A DNA stretch of 64,000 nucleotides, taken from positions 5,766,001-5,830,000 of the forward strand of contig NZ_CP050831.1 of NCBI RefSeq assembly GCF_012113595.1. The letters run 5' to 3'. The translations under genes were made by a program, and so were the position numbers. This document shows, one piece after another, positions 57,905-64,000 of the stretch. The DNA is from Bacteroides faecium (lineage in GTDB: Bacteria > Bacteroidota > Bacteroidia > Bacteroidales > Bacteroidaceae). Positions within the stretch are counted from its first letter, which is position 1. The number at the start of each line of letters is the position of its first letter. The notes below the pieces were generated by a model. The model saw only the letters and a program-made list of their open reading frames with translations. It did not search any database and was not told the origin of the DNA.

Positions 57905-59416
57905 TTAATAATTGTTGGCAGTCATCTGCAACTTACCGTAGTATTTCCAGAGCGATTCTCCTACCACCGGCAAAGTCGTGGCACGTGATGCCGCTTCCTT
58001 CTCCCGTTCGTAATGCCGCACCGCGGCAGCGATGACAGCCACTGTCGGGTCTGTATTCTGACGGCGTTTCAAGTCTTCCTTGTCAAAGCGCGTATCAATG
58101 AACGTAGTATCATATTCGCCTTTCAGGAAAGCGACATTCTTCAACACACGCTGATGGAAAGGAATCGTCGTTTTGATTCCCAGTATCTTATATTCACGCA
58201 ATGCACGAGCCATATTAGAGATGGCCGAAGCACGGGTACGTCCCCAGCAACAAAGTTTGGCAATCATCGGGTCATAATGCAAAGAAACCTCGAATCCGGC
58301 ATAAGCGGCACTGTCAAGGCGAAGGTTACGCCCTTCGGGAGCTTCGCGAACCGTAATCACACCGGGAGAAGGCATAAAGTTATTCTCCGGGTCTTCCGCA
58401 TAGATACGGCATTCGATAGCCGCTCCGCTGAACTGGATATCATCCTGCTTGTAAGGCAACGGATTTCCGGCGGCAACGGTTATCATATCGCGCACCAAGT
58501 CAACTCCCGTACACTCTTCCGTCACCGGATGCTCCACCTGCAAACGGGTATTCATCTCAAGGAAGTAGAAGTTCTGGTCTTTGTCCATCATAAACTCCAG
58601 CGTCCCGGCACTATAATAACCGATTCTCTTGCAGGCTTCCACCGCCACTTTCAGCATCTTCTTCCGAGTCTCTTCTTTCACAAAAGGCGAAGGACTTTCC
58701 TCTATCACCTTCTGATTACGACGCTGGATAGAACATTCGCGTTCGTACAAATGGACTACATTCCCATACTTATCTCCCATTATCTGCACCTCGATATGAT
58801 GCGGATTCTCTATGTACTTTTCAATATAAACAGCATCATTGCCAAACGACGTTCCCGCTTCGGATTGGGACAGGCGGAGAGCTGTTTCCACTTCCTCTTC
58901 GGAACGTACCAGACGCATCCCCTTTCCCCCGCCACCGGCAAGCGCTTTCAGCATAATAGGATACCCCACCTCATTGGCTACTTTCTTCACTTCATCAATA
59001 CCCTGCACAGGCGTTTCCGTTCCGGGGACAATCGGCAGTCCGGCTTCACGCATAATCTTGCGCGCTTCCGTCTTGATTCCCATCTTGGCAATAATATCCG
59101 CACTCGGGCCGATAAAAATCACTCCTTCTTCTTCACAACGACGGGCAAAATCCGCATTTTCCGACAGGAAACCGTATCCCGGATGAATGGCCGCCCCGGT
59201 CTTTTTAGCGATAGACAATATCAATTCCGGTTTCAGATAGGAAGTATCTTCGGGCGATTCGGAAATGCAATAAGCCTCTTCCGCATAGCGGACGTGCAAA
59301 GCTCCACGGTCAACATGTGTATAAACAGCCACCGTCGAAATATTCATCACCCGGCATGTACGGAAAATACGCATCGCTATTTCACCCCGATTGGCTACTA
59401 ATATTTTCTTAATCAT
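57905..59416 (-). CDS. Biotin carboxylase subunit of acyl-CoA carboxylase
   Basis: A 503-residue ATP-grasp enzyme that carboxylates biotin on the carrier: KILVANRGEIAMRIFRTCRV at the start, the ATP-binding loop AGGGGKGMRLV, and catalytic MNTRLQVEHPVTEECTGVDL. The usual AccC is about 450 residues, and the longer C-terminus is shared by propionyl-CoA/pyruvate-type carboxylase subunits. It is placed between the beta subunit and the carrier. An in-frame upstream start (59455) adds a non-conserved tail and is rejected. Confidence 0.95.
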   Translation of the reverse strand: MIKKILVANRGEIAMRIFRTCRVMNISTVAVYTHVDRGALHVRYAEEAYCISESPEDTSYLKPELILSIAKKTGAAIHPGYGFLSENADFARRCEEEGVIFIGPSADIIAKMGIKTEARKIMREAGLPIVPGTETPVQGIDEVKKVANEVGYPIMLKALAGGGGKGMRLVRSEEEVETALRLSQSEAGTSFGNDAVYIEKYIENPHHIEVQIMGDKYGNVVHLYERECSIQRRNQKVIEESPSPFVKEETRKKMLKVAVEACKRIGYYSAGTLEFMMDKDQNFYFLEMNTRLQVEHPVTEECTGVDLVRDMITVAAGNPLPYKQDDIQFSGAAIECRIYAEDPENNFMPSPGVITVREAPEGRNLRLDSAAYAGFEVSLHYDPMIAKLCCWGRTRASAISNMARALREYKILGIKTTIPFHQRVLKNVAFLKGEYDTTFIDTRFDKEDLKRRQNTDPTVAVIAAAVRHYEREKEAASRATTLPVVGESLWKYYGKLQMTANNY

Positions 59417-59467
59417 AATCTTTTTCTTTTTAGAAGTAAAAACTTTAAAGAGCAATTAAATAATATT

Positions 59468-59541
59468 AGGCACGGATTACGCGGATTACACGGTTTTTAG
59501 CATTAAGGTTACCACATAAAGCAACCGTGAAATCCGTGCCT
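59468..59541. repeat. Long interrupted hairpin between the carboxyltransferase and biotin carboxylase genes
   Basis: AGGCACGGATT (59468-59478) pairs with AATCCGTGCCT (59531-59541), and an inner ACGGTT/AACCGT stem is present. A stretch CGGATTACGCGGATTACACGG-like occurs within the left half. It lies in the 146-bp gap inside the operon and may be a Bacteroides interspersed repeat or a processing/attenuation structure. Confidence 0.65.
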
Positions 59542-59562
59542 GAATTTAATCCACAAACAGAC

Positions 59563-61107
59563 TTAAAGCGGAATATTAGAATGTTTCTTGGGCGGATTGG
59601 ACTGCCGCTTATTGGCAAGCATCTCGAAACTGCGAATCAGGCGCAGGCGGGTTACTGCCGGGTCAATCACTTCATCCACATAACCCAACTCCGCCGCACG
59701 ATAAGGATTGGCAAACTTCTCGCGATAATCGTCCTGAAGCTCTTTCCGTTTCTCGTCAGGTGTCTGCGACTTTTCTATCTCTTTCCTGAACAGGATATTC
59801 ACCGCACCGTCCGGCCCCATAACGGCAATCTCGGCAGTAGGGAAAGCCAGGTTCACATCACCGCGAATATGTTTGGAACTCATTACATCATAAGCGCCAC
59901 CGTATGCCTTGCGGGTAATCACCGTAACTTTGGGCACGGTAGCCTCGCAATAAGCGTACAACAATTTCGCGCCATTACGGATAATACCACCATACTCCTG
60001 GTCTACTCCCGGCAAGAATCCCGGCACATCGACCAATGTCAGCAAAGGAATATTGAAAGCATCACAGAAGCGGACAAAACGGGCTGCTTTGACAGAAGCG
60101 TTAATATCCAACGTACCTGCCAACACCAACGGCTGATTGGCAACCACTCCTACTGTCTTTCCGTTCAGCCGGATATATCCGGTGACGATGTTCGGGGCAA
60201 ATTCCGACTGCAATTCGAAGAAGTTATTATCATCGGCTACGGCTTCAATCATCTCCTTTATATTATAAGGCTGATTCGGATTGGTAGGGACAAGATTGGA
60301 AAGTTCCGGCGTCGGGCGGGTCGGCGAATCGCTGGTAGCAACAAACGGGGGTTCTTCCATATTATTTCCGGGAAGGTAGGAAATCAGTTCGCGGATATAG
60401 TTGATACATTCAATATCGTTCTCGGCAGAAAGATGGGCTACGCCGGACTTGGTCATATGAACGCCTACTCCGCCAAGGTCGTCCTTACTCACCTCTTCCT
60501 GCGTCACACTTTTCACGACATCAGGGCCGGTGATAAACATATATCCCGAATTCTTCACCATCAGGATAAAATCGGTCAGTGCAGGAGAATAAACAGCGCC
60601 ACCCGCGCAAGGGCCCATAATGGCGCTAATCTGCGGGATAACGCCCGAAGCCATCGAGTTGCGGAGAAATATCTCGGCATATCCCGCCAAAGAACGGACT
60701 CCCTCTTGAATACGTGCACCGCCCGAATCGTTCAGACCGATGATAGGAGCTCCCATCTGCATCGCCATGTCCATCACTTTGCAGATTTTCTTGGCATGAG
60801 TCTCGGACAGGGCACCGCCGAAGACTGTGAAGTCCTGCGCAAAGACATAGACCAGCCGTTTGCCAATCATGCCATATCCCGTCACCACGCCATCACCCGC
60901 AAAATTCTGCTTCTCCATGCCGAAATCGGTACAGCGATGAGTCACCAACTTGTCCAGTTCGATAAACGAACCTTTCTCCAACAGTAAATCGATACGTTCA
61001 CGGGCAGTCAGCTTGCCCACGGAATGTTGTTTTTCAATGCGGGCGTCTCCGCCGCCTTTTTCTGCTTTTCTGTTCAGTTCTTCCAGATTCTTGATAAGCT
61101 CTTTCAT
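59563..61107 (-). CDS. Acyl-CoA carboxylase beta (carboxyltransferase) subunit, propionyl/methylmalonyl-CoA type
   Basis: A 514-residue carboxyltransferase with two crotonase-like halves: N-terminal GGDARIEKQHSVGKLTARER and LNDSGGARIQEGVRSLAGYA; C-terminal VVANQPLVLAGTLDINASVK and TLVDVPGFLPGVDQEYGGII. This is the PccB/MmdA group. With the carrier and biotin carboxylase genes it makes a complete carboxylase. In Bacteroides such enzymes interconvert propionyl-CoA and methylmalonyl-CoA in the succinate-propionate route; the direction here is an inference. Confidence 0.95.
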   Translation of the reverse strand: MKELIKNLEELNRKAEKGGGDARIEKQHSVGKLTARERIDLLLEKGSFIELDKLVTHRCTDFGMEKQNFAGDGVVTGYGMIGKRLVYVFAQDFTVFGGALSETHAKKICKVMDMAMQMGAPIIGLNDSGGARIQEGVRSLAGYAEIFLRNSMASGVIPQISAIMGPCAGGAVYSPALTDFILMVKNSGYMFITGPDVVKSVTQEEVSKDDLGGVGVHMTKSGVAHLSAENDIECINYIRELISYLPGNNMEEPPFVATSDSPTRPTPELSNLVPTNPNQPYNIKEMIEAVADDNNFFELQSEFAPNIVTGYIRLNGKTVGVVANQPLVLAGTLDINASVKAARFVRFCDAFNIPLLTLVDVPGFLPGVDQEYGGIIRNGAKLLYAYCEATVPKVTVITRKAYGGAYDVMSSKHIRGDVNLAFPTAEIAVMGPDGAVNILFRKEIEKSQTPDEKRKELQDDYREKFANPYRAAELGYVDEVIDPAVTRLRLIRSFEMLANKRQSNPPKKHSNIPL

Positions 61108-61351
61108 AGGCTCTATTTATTTAAAGATGTATGTGTGCATAAAAATAGCCCGTTATAAATTAAAATGTTGTCACATTGATTACACAAAGGCATATTTATA
61201 TAATAAACGTACGATATTCCGAAAATGTTAGCGTTTATGTCTTTAAACATAATTTATCGGCGAAAACACTTTTTTCCCGGCTGCGTCAACAATCTTCCGC
61301 TTTTGCTTGTTTAGCACTCATCATTTTAATAAGACCTATACCCTAACGAAA

Positions 61352-61939
61352 ATGAGAACAATTAAATTTCTATTAGCAGCCTGTTTCCTGCTCGCGCTCG
61401 GAACAAGCATCCGTGCTCAAGTACAGCGGAATGAAACTTACTTACCCAAATTTGCAATCAAGACCAATGCCCTCTATTGGGCGACTACCACTCCCAACCT
61501 CGGTTTTGAAGTGGGACTGGCGAAAAAACTTACTCTCGACGTATCCGGCAATTACAATCCGTGGAAGTTCGGGGAAGACCGTCAGCTCAAACACTGGCTC
61601 GTCCAGCCGGAACTGCGTTACTGGCTCTGCGAGCGTTTCAACGGAAGTTTCTTCGGCTTGCACGGACATTACGGAGAGATGAACGTCAGCAACCTGAATA
61701 TCTTCGGAATGGGACACGACCGTTATGACGGCAACTTATACGGCGCCGGTATCTCTTACGGTTACCAATGGCTGATTAGTAAACGATGGAGCATGGAAGC
61801 AACGATTGGCGTGGGATACGCTCGCTTGAAATATGACAAATATGCCCGTGGCGACAATGGTGAAAAACTCGCCCACAAAAGCCGCAATTACTTCGGCCCG
61901 ACCAAAATCGGACTCAGCTTCATTTATATCATCAAATAG
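61352..61939 (+). CDS. DUF3575 outer-membrane protein
   Basis: A 195-residue exported protein: signal peptide MRTIKFLLAACFLLALGTSI ending near AQV, then LPKFAIKTNALYWATTTPNL and GFEVGLAKKLTLDVSGNYNP, the DUF3575 signature, and a small barrel (GISYGYQWLISKRWSMEATI). DUF3575 and DUF3868 genes commonly head Mfa-type fimbrial loci; here no fimbrillin gene follows. ATG 61352 is chosen because it starts the signal peptide. Confidence 0.88.
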   Translation: MRTIKFLLAACFLLALGTSIRAQVQRNETYLPKFAIKTNALYWATTTPNLGFEVGLAKKLTLDVSGNYNPWKFGEDRQLKHWLVQPELRYWLCERFNGSFFGLHGHYGEMNVSNLNIFGMGHDRYDGNLYGAGISYGYQWLISKRWSMEATIGVGYARLKYDKYARGDNGEKLAHKSRNYFGPTKIGLSFIYIIK

Positions 61940-61963
61940 TCGAACTCTCTAAAACTTACAAGG

Positions 61964-63418
61964 ATGAAAAGAAAACTTATTTATCTGTTTATAGCGCTTG
62001 CCGCCACCCTATTGCCGGCACATGCTCAAAAATTCCTGAACGATGCCCTCACCCTCTCTAATGTATCATTGTGGCAGCAGGGCAATTCTCTTTATGTCGG
62101 CATGACCGTCGACATGAAGAATCTCACCGTAGGTTCGACAAGAAGCCTGAGCCTTATCCCTCTGCTGACAGACGGACAGCACAATGTCCCTTTGCAGGAA
62201 ATCATCGTCAACGGTAAAAGACGCGAAAAGGCATATATCCGCAGCCTGGCAATGACCAAGCAGGAACCGACCGCCATCATCGTACCATATAATAAACGGG
62301 AAACTTTCAATTATACGCAAGTCATCCCCTACAAACCGTGGATGGCTAATGCTTCCTTGCAACTCGTTGAGAACCTGTGCGGCTGTGGCAATTATCAGGA
62401 GATGAATGCACAAGAGCTGATTACCAACGACGTGTCTACCGAAGCCAAACGGCTGAGTGCCATGTCGCCCATCGTAGCCTATATCCAACCTACGGTGGAA
62501 GTGGTGAAGAACCGCAGCGAAAAATATGAAGCGCATCTCGACTTCCCGGTCAACAAATCTGTCATCCTCACCGACTTTATGAATAATCATGCCGAACTGG
62601 TGAATATCCATTCCATGTTCGACAAGGTTCAGAATGACAAGAACTTGACGGTTCAAAACATCAGCATCGAAGGCTTCGCCTCTCCCGAAGGCCCGCTGGC
62701 GTTCAACGAACAACTGTCCAAGAAACGTGCGGAAGCCCTGAAAGACTATTTGGTGAAGAACGAGAAAGCGTCTTCCAAACTTTATAAAGTGACTTTTGGC
62801 GGCGAAAACTGGGACGGACTGGTGAAAGCTCTCGAATCTTCGTCCATGAAAGATAAGGATACATTCCTAAAAATCATCAGAAATACGACCGATGACGCCA
62901 AACGGAAACAGGAAATCATGCGTGTAGGCGGTGGAGTTCCGTATCGTACCATGCTGAAAGAAATCTATCCGGGACTACGCAAAGTGAATTGCAAGATTGA
63001 CTATACTGTTGTCAACTTCGACGTGGAGCAAGGACGTGTCATCATCATGGAAAATCCGAAATACTTGAGTTTGAATGAAATGTACCAGGTAGCCAACAGT
63101 TATCCGAAAGGCAGCAAGGATTTCATCAATGTATTCGACATCGCTGTACGTATGTATCCTGCGGACGCAGTAGCCAACCTGAACGCAGGAGCCGTCGCCC
63201 TGTCACAAAAAGACTTGGACAGAGCAGTGAAATATATGGAAAAAGCAGACCATACGACTGCCGAATTCATGAATAATACCGGTGTTTACAATTTCCTGAA
63301 CGGTGACATTAACCGTGCTATGGCGGCATTTGAACAGGCAGCCAAATTAGGTAACGAAGCAGCTCAAGCGAACCTGAAACAGTTACAGCAAATATTAAGC
63401 GTGAAGATGAAACAGTAA
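61964..63418 (+). CDS. DUF3868 protein with OmpA-like peptidoglycan-binding domain
   Basis: A 484-residue exported protein: signal peptide (1-21), a DUF3868 N-terminal strand domain (VSLWQQGNSLYVGMTVDMKN, LIPLLTDGQHNVPLQEIIVN), an OmpA-like domain from about residue 220 (ISIEGFASPEGPLAFNEQLS, KKRAEALKDYLVKN), and a helical TPR-like C-terminus (LNAGAVALSQKDLDRAVKYM). It follows the DUF3575 gene by 24 bp. The pair probably anchors an envelope structure to peptidoglycan. Confidence 0.9.
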   Translation: MKRKLIYLFIALAATLLPAHAQKFLNDALTLSNVSLWQQGNSLYVGMTVDMKNLTVGSTRSLSLIPLLTDGQHNVPLQEIIVNGKRREKAYIRSLAMTKQEPTAIIVPYNKRETFNYTQVIPYKPWMANASLQLVENLCGCGNYQEMNAQELITNDVSTEAKRLSAMSPIVAYIQPTVEVVKNRSEKYEAHLDFPVNKSVILTDFMNNHAELVNIHSMFDKVQNDKNLTVQNISIEGFASPEGPLAFNEQLSKKRAEALKDYLVKNEKASSKLYKVTFGGENWDGLVKALESSSMKDKDTFLKIIRNTTDDAKRKQEIMRVGGGVPYRTMLKEIYPGLRKVNCKIDYTVVNFDVEQGRVIIMENPKYLSLNEMYQVANSYPKGSKDFINVFDIAVRMYPADAVANLNAGAVALSQKDLDRAVKYMEKADHTTAEFMNNTGVYNFLNGDINRAMAAFEQAAKLGNEAAQANLKQLQQILSVKMKQ

Positions 63419-63465
63419 AGCGTGAAAATGAAATAAATAGAAAAATCTATTTACCGCACCGACCC

Positions 63466-63516
63466 AAGTGAGACGTTTGTTTGTTATACTCATAACAAAT
63501 GAACGTCTTACTTTTT
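63466..63516 (+). terminator. Strong terminator after the DUF3575-DUF3868 unit
   Basis: Arms of 22 bp with one or two mismatches (63466-63487 and 63492-63513) around a 4-nt loop, followed by TTTTT. The lactate permease ATG lies only 15 bp beyond, so this hairpin may also limit its expression. Confidence 0.85.
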
Positions 63517-63530
63517 AAAACCAGACCACT

Positions 63531-64000
63531 ATGACCTTGATTCTTGCTATCATTCCGGTACTATTATTAATCATATTAATGGCATTCTTCAAAATGTCGG
63601 GCGACAAAAGTAGTATCATTTCCTTAGTTGTAACCATGCTGATTGCGCTTTTCGGCTTTGCCTTTTCTGTGGACAACCTGTTTTATTCCTTTCTATACGG
63701 AGCGTTAAAGGCAGTCTCCCCTATTTTAATCATTATATTGATGGCTATCTTCAGCTACAACGTATTGCTGAAAACAGAAAAAATGGAGATTATAAAGCAA
63801 CAGTTCGCTTCCATTTCTACTGATAAGAGTATTCAAGTATTGCTATTGACTTGGGGATTCGGCGGATTGCTGGAAGCGATGGCGGGATTCGGGACGGCAG
63901 TTGCTATTCCGGCAGCAATTCTTATCAGTCTGGGGTTCAAGCCGATATTCTCGGCCACGGTCAGCCTGATAGCGAATAGCGTGGCTACCGCTTTCGGAGC
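63531..64000 (+). CDS. L-lactate permease (LctP family), N-terminal part
   Basis: An open frame from ATG 63531 to the right edge (156 codons). Hydrophobic helices and the block GFGGLLEAMAGFGTAVAIPA followed by AILISLGFKPIFSATVSLIA are characteristic of LctP/LldP lactate permeases. The N-terminus is compact (MTLILAIIPVLLLIILMAFF). The substrate (L-lactate or glycolate) is by family, and the 3' part is outside the window. Confidence 0.92.
   Translation, partial: MTLILAIIPVLLLIILMAFFKMSGDKSSIISLVVTMLIALFGFAFSVDNLFYSFLYGALKAVSPILIIILMAIFSYNVLLKTEKMEIIKQQFASISTDKSIQVLLLTWGFGGLLEAMAGFGTAVAIPAAILISLGFKPIFSATVSLIANSVATAFG

Noticed and set aside
58013..60987. Long open frames antisense to the carboxylase genes (also 11486-12673 opposite the RING-TerD gene)
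   Set aside because: They mirror the codon pattern of strongly coding genes on the other strand, have no family features and no plausible start context.

Overview
The window reads as a gut Bacteroides chromosome, probably close to B. thetaiotaomicron. This rests on many -7 elements of the Bacteroidota form TAnnTTTG, a SusC/SusD pair, an RteC-domain gene, DUF3575/DUF3868 envelope genes, a fused BioB-BioA, and SDR-type hexuronate genes. The species is an inference from gene families; no rRNA is present.

Layout. 1-0.5 kb: edge of a YafQ-type toxin-antitoxin pair. 0.6-6.1 kb (minus): a nitrite-ammonification operon, nrfH-nrfA-resB-ccsA-porin, which carries its own System II cytochrome c maturation genes. 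6.2-9.4 kb (minus): a histidine-rich TonB-receptor cluster, likely metal-related. 9.5-10.8 kb: a DsrE-family gene broken by a 4-bp duplication, and an HU-like/winged-helix DNA-binding gene behind an unusual palindromic repeat cluster. 10.9-13.1 kb: a RING-TerD stress-type protein. 13.1-25.3 kb: an AT-rich accessory island. It starts with a leader containing tRNA-like elements, divergent from a WGR-domain gene, and continues as a co-directional series of small unrelated ORFs separated by variable hairpins with a conserved core. The leader and WGR gene, with only the first codons of the RING gene, are present again at 18.66-20.02 kb. There an IS91-type element interrupts the array. Several cassettes are decayed.

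25.3-31.4 kb: YhcG-type nuclease, RsgA-like GTPase, SIMPL protein, DUF1062, an orphan RteC-domain protein, an ABM monooxygenase and a PNPOx-like protein. 31.5-35.3 kb: a second nrfA apparently co-transcribed with a membrane sensor kinase and lacking nrfH. 35.5-42.4 kb: exonuclease, LacI-uxuB-uxuA hexuronate operon, stress membrane proteins, Fsr-type MFS exporter and a ParE-type toxin-antitoxin pair. 42.5-47.2 kb: a lone SusC/SusD pair. 47.3-54.4 kb: DUF4421 protein and the biotin operon bioBA-bioF-bioG-bioC-bioD. 54.4-61.1 kb: hybrid sensor kinase behind a perfect 22-bp inverted repeat, then a three-subunit biotin-dependent acyl-CoA carboxylase, which is a plausible user of the biotin made next door. 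61.3-64.0 kb: DUF3575 and DUF3868/OmpA-like envelope proteins and the start of an L-lactate permease.

The strongest candidates for an undescribed system are the RING-TerD / tRNA-like RNA / WGR module and the cassette array that follows each WGR gene. Function is inferred from architecture only. No CRISPR array, rRNA or canonical tRNA was seen.
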